Source: Bacteroidaceae bacterium (GTDB lineage: Bacteria > Bacteroidota > Bacteroidia > Bacteroidales > Bacteroidaceae). Taken from it: 64,000 bases of DNA. A program made the translations under genes and the position numbers. The notes beneath the pieces were generated by a model that did not search any database, was not told the origin of the DNA, and saw only the letters and a program-made list of their open reading frames with translations. Shown one piece after another: positions 15,693-24,572 of this stretch. The DNA lies in the NCBI GenBank assembly GCA_902362375.1, contig CABIVS010000008.1, positions 266,696-330,695 of the forward strand. The letters run 5' to 3'. Position 1 is the stretch's first letter. Each line of letters opens with the position of its first letter.

Positions 15693-16898
15693 ATGAACAA
15701 AAACTTATTAAAACTGATGGTGACTTGTGGAACGGTTTGTTTCCTGGCATGCACAGCACCTCAAAAAGTAGAAACAGAAAAATGGAGTGAACGCATGGCA
15801 CGTTCCGAAATGAAACGTTTCCCCGAACCCTGGATGATTGAAAAAGCTAAGAAACCACGTTGGGGATATACCCACGGACTAGTAGTGAAATCCATGTTGG
15901 AAGAATGGAAACATACCGGAGACAGCACATATTATGATTATGCCAAGATCTATGCGGATAGCTTGATTGATGCCGACGGACGTATCAAAACCATGAAATA
16001 TCTTTCATTCAATATTGATAACGTCAACGGTGGAAAGATTCTTTTCGATCTTTATGCACAGACCGGAGACGAACGTTATAAAATTGCCATGGATACCTTG
16101 CGCAAACAAATGGCAGAGCAGCCCCGCACCAGTGAAGGAGGGTTCTGGCATAAATTGAGATACCCTCATCAAATGTGGCTGGACGGAATCTTTATGGCTT
16201 CTCCTTATCTGGTTCAATATGGGGCCACTTTCAACGAACCGGCTTTATTTGACGAAGCAACGAAACAGATTCTTTTAATAAATAGTAAGACTTATGATCC
16301 TGCAACAGGATTGTATTATCACGGATGGGATGAAAGCCGGGAACAGAAATGGGCAAATCCAGAAACGGGTTGCTCTCCTAATTTCTGGAGTCGCAGCATC
16401 GGATGGTACGGAGCGGCTATCGTAGATGTACTGGACTTCCTGCCACAGGAAACTGCCGGACGCGACAGCATTATACAGATTTTGCAAGGATTGGCAAAAA
16501 CGCTTGTGAAATATCAGGATCCTCAATCCGGAACCTGGTATCAGGTGACCGATCAGGGAGCACGGGAAGGTAATTATCTGGAGTCATCTGCTACTGCCTT
16601 GTTTATCTACACTCTCGCCAAAGCTATCAATAAAGGATATCTTGGCAACGAATATATCGAACCGACAAAGAAAGCCTTTGATGGAATGGTAAAGACATTC
16701 ACCCGTCTTGAAGAAGATGGTAGCTATACAATCACTAACTGCTGTGCAGTGGCAGGATTGGGCGGAGACTCGAAAAGATACCGTGACGGCTCATTTGAAT
16801 ATTATATCAGTGAACCGATCATAGAGAATGATCCGAAATCGGTCGGTTCATTTATTCTGGCTGCCATTGAATATGAGAAAATGACAGAGAAAAAATAA
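15693..16898 (+). CDS. GH105 unsaturated glycuronyl hydrolase lipoprotein (BT1011-like)
   Basis: I start it at ATG 15693, not at the upstream in-frame ATG at 15669, because only then does a proper lipoprotein signal lead the protein: MNKNLLKLMVTCGTVCFLAC followed by TAPQ. It is about 401 residues with an (alpha/alpha)6 barrel. RWGYTHGLVVKSML, HQMWLDGIFMASPYLVQYG (Asp164 as likely catalytic acid), FWSRSIGWYGAAIVDVLDF and NYLESSATALFIYTLAKA are hallmarks of GH105/YteR. The family hydrates and removes the unsaturated uronic acid left by pectin lyases, which fits the PL1 lyase of the same locus. The start is 13 bp after the GH95 stop, so the two genes are cotranscribed. Confidence 0.9.
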   Translation: MNKNLLKLMVTCGTVCFLACTAPQKVETEKWSERMARSEMKRFPEPWMIEKAKKPRWGYTHGLVVKSMLEEWKHTGDSTYYDYAKIYADSLIDADGRIKTMKYLSFNIDNVNGGKILFDLYAQTGDERYKIAMDTLRKQMAEQPRTSEGGFWHKLRYPHQMWLDGIFMASPYLVQYGATFNEPALFDEATKQILLINSKTYDPATGLYYHGWDESREQKWANPETGCSPNFWSRSIGWYGAAIVDVLDFLPQETAGRDSIIQILQGLAKTLVKYQDPQSGTWYQVTDQGAREGNYLESSATALFIYTLAKAINKGYLGNEYIEPTKKAFDGMVKTFTRLEEDGSYTITNCCAVAGLGGDSKRYRDGSFEYYISEPIIENDPKSVGSFILAAIEYEKMTEKK

Positions 16899-16902
16899 TT
16901 TT

Positions 16903-16977
16903 TAGACACGGATTACACGAATTTCACGGCTTTTGAAATATGACTAGCAACAGCGTAATTTGTGTAATCCGTGCCTA
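16903..16977 (+). repeat. Copy A of an ~80 bp intergenic palindromic element
   Basis: Begins GACACGGATTACACG and ends GTAATCCGTGCC, with an internal GAAATATGA and CAGCGTAAT. The termini pair with each other. It is the most diverged copy and has the same orientation as copy C (30881-30959). It lies between the GH105 and GH140 genes. Confidence 0.85.
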
Positions 16978-17014
16978 ATATTCGAAAACAATAAACTAAA
17001 AACGATAAAATACA

Positions 17015-18481
17015 ATGAGAAAATTCAAGATTCTTCCTCTCTTATTGCTGTTGCTAACTTTAGTTATCCCGGCAGCGGCACAGAAGAAAACGCAAAAGAC
17101 GTACATTCCCTGGAACAACGGAAAGCTTGTAGTTTCCGAAGAGGGACGTTACCTGAAACATGAAAACGGTGCTCCTTTCTTTTGGTTAGGCGAAACGGGA
17201 TGGTTATTACCCGAACGCTTGAACCGGGATGAAGCCGAATATTATCTGGAACAATGTAAACGCCGCGGATATAATGTGATTCAGGTTCAAACATTGAATA
17301 ATGTTCCGTCTATGAATATCTACGGACAGTATTCGATGATTGACGGATACAACTTCAAAAACATCAATCAAAAAGGTGTATACGGTTACTGGGATCACAT
17401 GGATTATATTATCCGTACAGCAGCAAAGAAGGGTTTGTATATTGGTATGGTTTGTATTTGGGGAAGTCCTGTGAACCGGGGTGAAATGACTGTTGACCAA
17501 GCAAAAGCATACGGTAAGTTTCTGGCAGAACGTTATAAGGACGAACCGAACATTATCTGGTTTATCGGCGGAGACATCCGTGGCGATGTAAAAACCGCCG
17601 AATGGGAAGCTCTGGCCACTTCTATCAAAGCTATCGACAAGAATCACCTGATGACATTCCATCCGCGTGGAAGAACAACTTCTGCTACTTGGTTTAACAA
17701 TGCTCCCTGGTTGGATTTCAATATGTTTCAAAGCGGACACCGCCGCTACGGGCAACGTTTCGGAGACGGTGATTATCCTATCGAAGAAAATACGGAAGAA
17801 GATAACTGGCGTTTCGTAGAGCGTAGCTTGGCTATGAAGCCAATGAAACCCGTGATTGACGGTGAACCGATTTACGAAGAAATTCCTCATGGCCTGCATG
17901 ATGAGAACGAATTGCTCTGGAAAGACTATGATGTACGCCGGTATGCTTACTGGTCGGTATTTGCCGGTTCTTTCGGACATACATACGGTCATAATTCTAT
18001 CATGCAATTTATCAAACCGGGTGTAGGTGGTGCTTATGGCGCTAAAAAGCCTTGGTATGAAGCACTGGATGATCCGGGTTACAATCAAATGAAGTATCTG
18101 AAAAACCTGATGTTGACTTTCCCGTTCTTCGAACGTATACCCGATCAGTCTGTCATCGTAGGACAGAATGGAGAACGTTATGACCGAGCTATCGCTACAC
18201 GTGGTAATGATTATCTGATGGTATACAACTACACCGGACGTCCGATGGAAGTTGATTTCAATAAGATCAGTGGTGCGAAGAAGAACGCTTGGTGGTACAC
18301 TACGAAAGATGGCAAGCTGGAATATATCGGCGAATTTGATAATGGAGTGCACAAATTTCAACATGACAGTGGTTACTGCAGTGGAAACGATCATATCCTG
18401 ATTGTAGTGGACAGCAGTAAAAACTATATGGAGAAGGACTGGACAGAGTTACCGGATGCACAACAAAAATGGAATAAATAA
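17015..18481 (+). CDS. GH140 apiosidase (BT1012-like)
   Basis: A 488-residue exported enzyme with a signal peptide ending IPAAAQ. The TIM barrel carries GAPFFWLGETGWLL, GYNVIQVQTLNNVPS, IIWFIGGDIRGD and PVIDGEPIYEEIP. Counting from the start gives Asp187 in GGD and Glu284 in DGE, the two residues I recall as catalytic in B. thetaiotaomicron apiosidase BT1012. A C-terminal beta domain (about 390-488) follows. The enzyme cleaves the apiose that links RG-II side chains A and B to the galacturonan backbone. It sits in a plus-strand series with GH95, GH105 and GH78-GH33, separated by palindromic repeat elements. Confidence 0.92.
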   Translation: MRKFKILPLLLLLLTLVIPAAAQKKTQKTYIPWNNGKLVVSEEGRYLKHENGAPFFWLGETGWLLPERLNRDEAEYYLEQCKRRGYNVIQVQTLNNVPSMNIYGQYSMIDGYNFKNINQKGVYGYWDHMDYIIRTAAKKGLYIGMVCIWGSPVNRGEMTVDQAKAYGKFLAERYKDEPNIIWFIGGDIRGDVKTAEWEALATSIKAIDKNHLMTFHPRGRTTSATWFNNAPWLDFNMFQSGHRRYGQRFGDGDYPIEENTEEDNWRFVERSLAMKPMKPVIDGEPIYEEIPHGLHDENELLWKDYDVRRYAYWSVFAGSFGHTYGHNSIMQFIKPGVGGAYGAKKPWYEALDDPGYNQMKYLKNLMLTFPFFERIPDQSVIVGQNGERYDRAIATRGNDYLMVYNYTGRPMEVDFNKISGAKKNAWWYTTKDGKLEYIGEFDNGVHKFQHDSGYCSGNDHILIVVDSSKNYMEKDWTELPDAQQKWNK

Positions 18482-18496
18482 ATAATTATATTATGA

Positions 18497-18574
18497 GGCA
18501 CGGATTACACGGATTTCACGGTTGCTTTGCGCAATCATATTTCTAAAAACCGTGTAATCCGTGTAATCCGTGCC
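18497..18574 (-). repeat. Copy B of the ~80 bp palindromic element (inverted)
   Basis: The termini GGCACGGATTACACGG and CCGTGTAATCCGTGCC pair. The interior is inverted relative to copy C: its reverse complement reads GGTTTTTAGAAATATGAT, then GCGCAAAGC. A spurious in-frame GTG at 18570 lies inside it and should not be used as a gene start. Confidence 0.9.
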
Positions 18575-18599
18575 TAAATTTATAGATGAAAACCTACTT

Positions 18600-21500
18600 A
18601 TGAATAAAAGAATATTTATATTATTCCTATTTTCCCTTCTGCTCTTTACCGGGTCCATATACGCAGCCATAGGTATCACTGACCTGCGAACAGAACAGTT
18701 GAAAAATCCGGCAGGTATCGATGTGCGCCAACCTCGATTGAGTTGGCGCATCGAATCGGATGGACAGAATGTGATACAAACTGCGTATCACATTCTTGTT
18801 GCATCTTCCCCGGAGCTATTGGAACAAGGAAAAGGGGATATCTGGGATTCAGGAAAGATTGAATCTGACGCTTCCCAATGGATCGCTTATCAAGGAAAAA
18901 CGCTAAAGCGTAATGCTCCCTACTATTGGAAAGTGAAAATCGACACCAACAAGGGGACAACAGATTGGAGTACTCCGGCTTTCTGGACTACAGGACTGTT
19001 TAATGAAGCAGATTGGCAAGGGCAATGGATTGGTTTGGATAAAGCCGCTCCCGGAGACAGCGAAACACAATGGAGCCGCTTGGCAGCCCGCTATCTCCGC
19101 AAAGAATTTGCATTGAAGAAAGAAGTAAAACGTGCCACAGTACACATTGCCGGAATGGGATTGTATGAACTGTTTATCAACGGACAACGTATCGGCAATC
19201 AAGTTCTGGCTCCTGCTCCTACCGACTATCGGAAAACGATTCTGTACAACACCTATGATGTCACATCGTTGCTTCAAACAGAGAATGCTATTGGAGTAAC
19301 TCTCGGAAATGGTCGTTTCTATACGATGCGCCAAAACTATAAACCGTATAAGATACCGACTTTCGGCTATCCTAAGCTTCGGTTGAATCTGATTGTGGAA
19401 TATGCAGACGGCAGCAAAGAAACGATTGCTTCAAACACCACTTGGAAATTGACAACTGACGGTCCTATCCGTAGCAATAATGAATACGATGGTGAAGAGT
19501 ACGACGCCCGTAAAGAATTAGGAAACTGGACTCAAACCGGGTATGATGATAAAAGCTGGATGCCGGCACAACGTGTGAGCATTCCTTCGGGAACATTGCG
19601 TGCGCAAATGATGCCCGGTATGAAAGTCACAGAAACGTTGAAACCTGTTTCCATTAAAAAGCTCGGCAATAAATATATCTTGGATATCGGTCAGAATATG
19701 GCAGGATGGGTACGTTTCCGAGTTAAAGGACAGGCTGGTGACAGTATCCGCCTCCGTTTCGCAGAAAGTCTGCAAAGCAATGGTGAACTTTACACCAGAA
19801 ATTTCAGGGACGCCCGTTCTACAGATGTATATGTTGTCAGTGGACGCGAAACAAAAGATGCTACCTGGGCACCTCGTTTTATCTATCATGGATTTCGCTA
19901 TGTAGAAGTTAGCGGTTATCCGAATGCGAAGGCTGAAGATTTCGTTGCTGAGGTAGTAGAAGATGAAATGGAGCATACCGGAACTTTCAACTGTTCTGAC
20001 GAGACTCTGAATAAGATTATCCGTAATGCATTCTGGGGAATCCGGAGTAATTATAAAGGTATGCCGGTAGACTGTCCACAACGGAATGAGCGCCAGCCAT
20101 GGTTGGGCGACCGTACCATGGGGTGTTGGGGAGAGAGTATGCTTTTCGATAATTATGCCATGTACACCAAATGGACGCGTGACATTCGCGAAGCACAACG
20201 TGAAGATGGCTGTATTCCTGATGTGGCTCCGGCATACTGGAATTATTACTCGGATAATGTGACCTGGCCTGCCGCTTTACCTATGGCCTGCGACATGCTT
20301 TTCACTAACTTTGGAGACAAACGTCCGATCGAGGAGAATTATCCGGCTATCAAAAAATGGGTATCTCATATCCGCGAATACTACATGACAGAGGAATATA
20401 TCATCACCAAAGATAAATATGGTGACTGGTGTGTTCCACCCGAATCACTGGAGTTGATTCACAGTAAAGACCCATCCCGCAAGACTGATGGAGATTTGAT
20501 CGCAACCGCTTATTATCTAAAGGTACTGCAACTGATGCACCGCTTTGCAAGTCTGCAAGGACTGGAAGCTGACGCAAAAGAATGGGAAGATTTGGAACAT
20601 CGCATGAAAGATGCATTCAACGCCCGTTTCCTACACGTAAAAGAAAGCACCTCACTCGTGCCGGGACATGCCTTATATCCGGATAGTATTTTCTATGGCA
20701 ACAACACGGTTACTGCCAATATTTTGCCACTTGCCTTCGGACTGGTTCCTAAAAATCAGATCAATGCGGTAGCCCAAAATGCTGTGGCTTCTATTATTAC
20801 GACCAATAAAGGACATATAAGTACCGGAGTAATCGGCGTACAATGGTTATTGCGTGAATTGAGCCGCCGTGGACATGCCGATGTAGCTTATTTACTGGCT
20901 ACCAATAAAACATATCCTTCTTGGGGATATATGGTTGAAAAAGGTGCTACCACTATTTGGGAATTATGGAATGGTGATACAGCCAATCCTGAAATGAACA
21001 GTGGTAATCACGTGATGCTTTTAGGCGATTTATTACCTTGGTGTTTCAATAATCTGGCAGGTATTCGTGCAGACCGCTGGAAGTCCGGTTACAAACATAT
21101 CGTTTTCCAACCGGCTTTTGAAATCCAGGAGTTAAGCAATGTGGATGCATCATACATGAGCATCTACGGGAAAATAACCAGTCGGTGGGCAAAGACTCCT
21201 ACTCATTTGGAATGGGACATCGAGCTTCCTGCCAATACAACAGGTGAAGTGCACCTACCGGATGGACGGAAGGAAAATATCGGATCGGGAAAATATCACT
21301 TCAGTGTAGACATCCCCACCCGGAATACGGCTATTCTAAGTGATGAATTCCTGTACGAGAAAGCTTCTTTCCCCGAATGTCACGGAGCTACGATTGTAGA
21401 ATTGAAGAACGGTGATCTCGTAGCTTCTTTCTTCGGAGGAACCAAAGAACGCAATCCGGATTGTTGCATCTGGGTATGTCGTAAGCCGAAAGGTTCCAAA

Positions 21501-22466
21501 GAATGGACTGCCCCAAAGCTTGCCGCTGACAGTGTGTTCTTGCTCAAAGATTCACAAGCTGCATTGGCTGGAATCGATTCAACTTGTACACCTGTGAAAG
21601 ATGAGAAAGGAAAACTTATTGCCCGCAGAAAAGCTTGTTGGAATCCGGTTCTTTTCCAGATTCCCGGAGGTGACTTGATTCTGTTCTATAAAATAGGTCT
21701 GAAAGTGAGTGACTGGACAGGATGGCTGGTTCGTTCACGTGACGGAGGAAAGACTTGGAGCAAACGCGAACCGCTTCCGGAAGGTTTTCTTGGACCTATT
21801 AAGAATAAGCCGGAATATATCAATGGGCGTATCATCTGTCCTTCCAGTACGGAAGGAAGTAACGGATGGCGTATTCACTTCGAGATTTCCGATGATAAAG
21901 GCAAGACCTGGAAGATGGTAGGTCCACTGGATGCCGAGTTATCCGTCCCCACCCAAAACCGCAAAAAAGGTGGCATGAATGTGGACGATCAGGAAGGAGG
22001 AGAAGCGATCAGAGGAGAAGGAGCCAAACCTGTTTATGCGATACAACCTAGTATTCTGAAGCATAAAGACGGGAGATTACAGGTACTCTGCCGTACACGT
22101 AATGCACAAGTAGCAACTGCATGGAGCAGCGATAATGGTGATACGTGGAGTAAAGTAACGCTGCTGGATGTTCCGAATAATAATTCCGGAACGGATGCTG
22201 TGACAATGAAAGACGGCAGACACATACTTATCTACAATAATTTCTCTACATTACCCGGAACTCCGAAAGGTCCGCGTACTCCGCTTTGTGTAGCCGTATC
22301 AGAAGATGGCATCAACTGGAAGCCTGTTCTTACATTGGAAGACAGTCCGATCAGCCAATACTCTTATCCTAGTATTATCCAGGGAAAAGACGGAAAACTG
22401 CATGCCATTTACACTTGGCGTCGCCAACGAATTAAATATGCAGAGATAGATCCGACGAAGTTTTAA
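18600..22466 (+). CDS. GH78-GH33 fusion: alpha-L-rhamnosidase plus Kdo-releasing domain (BT1013-like)
   Basis: A 1,288-residue exported protein. I start it at ATG 18600 because the signal peptide MNKRIFILFLFSLLLFTG follows directly. GH78 occupies about residues 20-910: fibronectin-like and jelly-roll N-terminal domains, then the barrel with VDCPQRNERQPWLGDR (about 489) and TTIWELWNGDTANPEM (about 785), which hold the catalytic acids. GH33 occupies about 915-1288, a propeller with three Asp boxes: RSRDGGKTW (1044), ISDDKGKTW (1096) and WSSDNGDTW (1175). No classic FRIP motif is seen. In RG-II, L-Rha is linked to Kdo in side chain C, so the two domains could remove both sugars in order. The Kdo specificity is recalled from BT1013. 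Confidence 0.9.
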   Translation: MNKRIFILFLFSLLLFTGSIYAAIGITDLRTEQLKNPAGIDVRQPRLSWRIESDGQNVIQTAYHILVASSPELLEQGKGDIWDSGKIESDASQWIAYQGKTLKRNAPYYWKVKIDTNKGTTDWSTPAFWTTGLFNEADWQGQWIGLDKAAPGDSETQWSRLAARYLRKEFALKKEVKRATVHIAGMGLYELFINGQRIGNQVLAPAPTDYRKTILYNTYDVTSLLQTENAIGVTLGNGRFYTMRQNYKPYKIPTFGYPKLRLNLIVEYADGSKETIASNTTWKLTTDGPIRSNNEYDGEEYDARKELGNWTQTGYDDKSWMPAQRVSIPSGTLRAQMMPGMKVTETLKPVSIKKLGNKYILDIGQNMAGWVRFRVKGQAGDSIRLRFAESLQSNGELYTRNFRDARSTDVYVVSGRETKDATWAPRFIYHGFRYVEVSGYPNAKAEDFVAEVVEDEMEHTGTFNCSDETLNKIIRNAFWGIRSNYKGMPVDCPQRNERQPWLGDRTMGCWGESMLFDNYAMYTKWTRDIREAQREDGCIPDVAPAYWNYYSDNVTWPAALPMACDMLFTNFGDKRPIEENYPAIKKWVSHIREYYMTEEYIITKDKYGDWCVPPESLELIHSKDPSRKTDGDLIATAYYLKVLQLMHRFASLQGLEADAKEWEDLEHRMKDAFNARFLHVKESTSLVPGHALYPDSIFYGNNTVTANILPLAFGLVPKNQINAVAQNAVASIITTNKGHISTGVIGVQWLLRELSRRGHADVAYLLATNKTYPSWGYMVEKGATTIWELWNGDTANPEMNSGNHVMLLGDLLPWCFNNLAGIRADRWKSGYKHIVFQPAFEIQELSNVDASYMSIYGKITSRWAKTPTHLEWDIELPANTTGEVHLPDGRKENIGSGKYHFSVDIPTRNTAILSDEFLYEKASFPECHGATIVELKNGDLVASFFGGTKERNPDCCIWVCRKPKGSKEWTAPKLAADSVFLLKDSQAALAGIDSTCTPVKDEKGKLIARRKACWNPVLFQIPGGDLILFYKIGLKVSDWTGWLVRSRDGGKTWSKREPLPEGFLGPIKNKPEYINGRIICPSSTEGSNGWRIHFEISDDKGKTWKMVGPLDAELSVPTQNRKKGGMNVDDQEGGEAIRGEGAKPVYAIQPSILKHKDGRLQVLCRTRNAQVATAWSSDNGDTWSKVTLLDVPNNNSGTDAVTMKDGRHILIYNNFSTLPGTPKGPRTPLCVAVSEDGINWKPVLTLEDSPISQYSYPSIIQGKDGKLHAIYTWRRQRIKYAEIDPTKF

Positions 22467-22487
22467 ATTGAACCGTCATCTGAATAA

Positions 22488-22525
22488 AATCGACCGCTCC
22501 TTTGTCCGCAAAAGAGCGGTCGATT
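22488..22525 (+). terminator. Intrinsic terminator after GH78-GH33
   Basis: A 12-bp perfect stem (AATCGACCGCTC at 22488-22499 against GAGCGGTCGATT at 22514-22525) followed by CTTTGTATTT. It ends the plus-strand glycosidase run and overlaps the start of the next promoter. Confidence 0.8.
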
Positions 22526-22526
22526 C

Positions 22527-22558
22527 TTTGTATTTATCCATTTTATATTTTACATTTG
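22527..22558 (+). promoter_or_regulatory. Bacteroides promoter of the SDR gene
   Basis: TTTG (22527-22530), a 20-bp spacer and TACATTTG (22551-22558) match the -33/-7 consensus exactly. The ATG at 22578 follows closely. It sits immediately after the terminator stem, so the SDR gene is its own unit. Confidence 0.8.
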
Positions 22559-22577
22559 CCAATAAATAAAAAGAACG

Positions 22578-23465
22578 ATGGCAGATAATTATATAGAAAG
22601 ACAACAGGAACAATATGAAGCCAGAAAGGCTGCTTGGAAACAAGCACAGAAATATGGTAAGAAGAAATCTACAACAGTTCATCCGGCTGAATCGGCTTCG
22701 TGTACTCCAATGACCTCCAAATCAGCCCCCTCCAAAAGAAGAGTATTTATAACAGGGGGAGCGGAAGGTATAGGCAAGGCAATAGTAGAAGCTTTTTGCC
22801 TGTCCGGCAATCAAGTCGCTTTTTGTGATATAAATGAAATAGCGGGACAAGAGACTGCAAAAGCAACCGGATCTATATTCCATAAAGTCGATGTCAGCGA
22901 TAAGGATGCACTTGAAAGTTGCATGCAACGTATTCTTTCCGATTGGAAGGATATTGATATCATTGTCAACAACGTCGGTATCAGTCAATTTTCGTCTATC
23001 ACCGAAACGAGCGTAGAGGATTTCGACAAAATTCTTTCTATCAATCTACGCCCTGTATTTATCACCTCCCGCCTGCTTGCCATACATCGTAAAGAACAGT
23101 CTTCTCCTAATCCATACGGCCGGATTATCAATATCTGCTCCACACGTTACCTGATGAGTGAACCGGGAAGTGAAGGTTATGCAGCCTCTAAAGGTGGTAT
23201 CTATTCTTTAACTCATGCACTGGCCTTGTCGTTATCCGAATGGAATATCACCGTCAACTCTATTGCTCCGGGATGGATACAAACTCATGATTATGACCAA
23301 CTCCGACCGGAAGATCATTCACAGCATCCTTCGCGACGGGTAGGCAAACCGGAAGATATTGCCCGTATGTGTTTGTTTCTCTGTGAAGAAAACAATGATT
23401 TCATCAATGGAGAAAATATCACGATTGACGGAGGAATGACGAAAAAGATGATTTATCCGGAGTAA
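22578..23465 (+). CDS. Short-chain dehydrogenase/reductase
   Basis: A 295-residue cytoplasmic protein. A basic, Gln-rich extension of about 50 residues precedes a classical SDR: VFITGGAEGIGKAIVEAF (cofactor loop), DIDIIVNNVGIS (NNxG), a catalytic Tyr-Lys pair in EGYAASKGG, and APGWIQTHD plus INGENITIDGGMT at the C-terminus. CDINE after the second strand suggests NAD preference. The position between two RG-II gene arms suggests oxidation or reduction of a released rare sugar, but the substrate cannot be read from the sequence. It has its own promoter and terminates convergently with the patatin gene. Confidence 0.85.
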   Translation: MADNYIERQQEQYEARKAAWKQAQKYGKKKSTTVHPAESASCTPMTSKSAPSKRRVFITGGAEGIGKAIVEAFCLSGNQVAFCDINEIAGQETAKATGSIFHKVDVSDKDALESCMQRILSDWKDIDIIVNNVGISQFSSITETSVEDFDKILSINLRPVFITSRLLAIHRKEQSSPNPYGRIINICSTRYLMSEPGSEGYAASKGGIYSLTHALALSLSEWNITVNSIAPGWIQTHDYDQLRPEDHSQHPSRRVGKPEDIARMCLFLCEENNDFINGENITIDGGMTKKMIYPE

Positions 23466-23540
23466 CTTGAGATGATATTATTACCTCTGTAACAGATATA
23501 ATAATATCTATTATTGCCCAATATTATATTTATCAGATAC

Positions 23541-23565
23541 AATGATATGTCTTTATCATATCATT
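23541..23565. terminator. Hairpin between convergent SDR and patatin genes
   Basis: AATGATATG (23541-23549) pairs with CATATCATT (23557-23565); a second weak stem GATATTATTA/TAATAATATC lies at about 23473-23507. They are AT-rich and placed between two converging genes, so a bidirectional terminator is plausible. Confidence 0.4.
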
Positions 23566-24343
23566 AATCACCATGAGACTCTTGCAACACGCTTCGGGTA
23601 ACTTCCACTCCTGTCTTCACTATCGAAGCTGCATGATGAAACTCCAACATATCATAGGTATCGCCGGACATCTGAATTAAGATATCCGGCTGACAACGCT
23701 CTATCTGGTAACGAGTGATTTGTTGCATCATCATTCTTGAAGATTCTGTCAATAGATTATAAGGAGATATTTTCTTTTTCTTTCCGGAATCGAGGGGTGC
23801 ATTCACATCGACAGCTATCAGGATATCTCCTTCAATGCGTTTTACATGAGCCAATGGAAGAGGATTCAGAATGCCTCCGTCAATCAGAACCATACCGTCT
23901 TTTCTCAACGGACGGAAAAGCATGGGGATGGAAATAGATGCACGGATAGCTTCATGTAAGCTCCCCCTGTCAAACCTCACTTCCTGATCGCGGACAATAT
24001 CCGTAGCCATTGCTACATAAGGGACAGGCAGGTCTTCAATATTCATGTCCGGAATAATCTGTTTCAGTTCTTTGATAAAACGGTCACCTTTCACCAATCC
24101 ATCCCGGCTTAAGGTAATATCCGCCAATTCCCACATCTTACGTTTATCCCAACTATATAGCCATTCCTTACATTCTTCCATCTTTCCTGAAGCGTACATC
24201 GCCCCCACCATAGCTCCCATCGAGCTTCCTGCAATAGAAGTGATCTCAAAATTGTGACGGAGCAATTCTTCAATTACTCCTATATGTGCTATCCCACGTG
24301 CTCCTCCCATAGAAAGGACCAATGCTACTTTTTGCTTATCCAT
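23564..24343 (-). CDS. Patatin-like phospholipase
   Basis: A 259-residue soluble protein with all patatin signatures: the glycine-rich oxyanion loop SMGGARGIAHIGV, the nucleophile elbow GSSMG and the Asp of the dyad in LIDGGILNPLPL. No signal peptide or membrane helix. Patatins hydrolyse acyl esters of membrane lipids, and bacterial ones of this size are widespread (RssA/YchK group). It lies between the CE19 gene and the SDR gene, and its relation to RG-II use is unclear. The gap to CE19 holds a repeat cluster, so it may be a separate unit. Confidence 0.88.
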   Translation of the reverse strand: MDKQKVALVLSMGGARGIAHIGVIEELLRHNFEITSIAGSSMGAMVGAMYASGKMEECKEWLYSWDKRKMWELADITLSRDGLVKGDRFIKELKQIIPDMNIEDLPVPYVAMATDIVRDQEVRFDRGSLHEAIRASISIPMLFRPLRKDGMVLIDGGILNPLPLAHVKRIEGDILIAVDVNAPLDSGKKKKISPYNLLTESSRMMMQQITRYQIERCQPDILIQMSGDTYDMLEFHHAASIVKTGVEVTRSVLQESHGD

Positions 24344-24447
24344 ATCATCTACATTTCAAATAGTTATCTACAAAATAACACATTTTCAGCGAAAAAGATG
24401 TTTAGTAATCGTGAAGAAATAATTTATAGCGGCGTTTTATGAGAGAT

Positions 24448-24502
24448 AAAGCTATGCTTTAGAGATGATAAAGCTATGCTTTGTCTGTTGCAAAGCATAG
24501 CT
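24448..24502. repeat. Cluster of AAAGCTATGCTTT repeats
   Basis: AAAGCTATGCTTT occurs at 24448-24460 and 24470-24482, and its inverse AAAGCATAGCT at 24492-24502. The last two form a 12-bp hairpin (24472-24483 with 24491-24502) downstream of the CE19 stop, which could end that transcript. The same motif cluster recurs at 60674-60729. Confidence 0.8.
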
Positions 24503-24572
24503 CTATTATATTCTTCTTAATTGTCCCGGATTATACTCCGATATATAGGAAGGAAAAAGGTCTTACCCCTAT

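Noticed and set aside
17207..18394. 395-codon minus-strand frame
   Set aside because: It is the shadow of the GH140 gene, whose catalytic residues and signal peptide are clear.
18570..18599. GTG start for the GH78-GH33 gene
   Set aside because: The GTG lies inside a palindromic repeat element; the ATG at 18600 is followed directly by a signal peptide.
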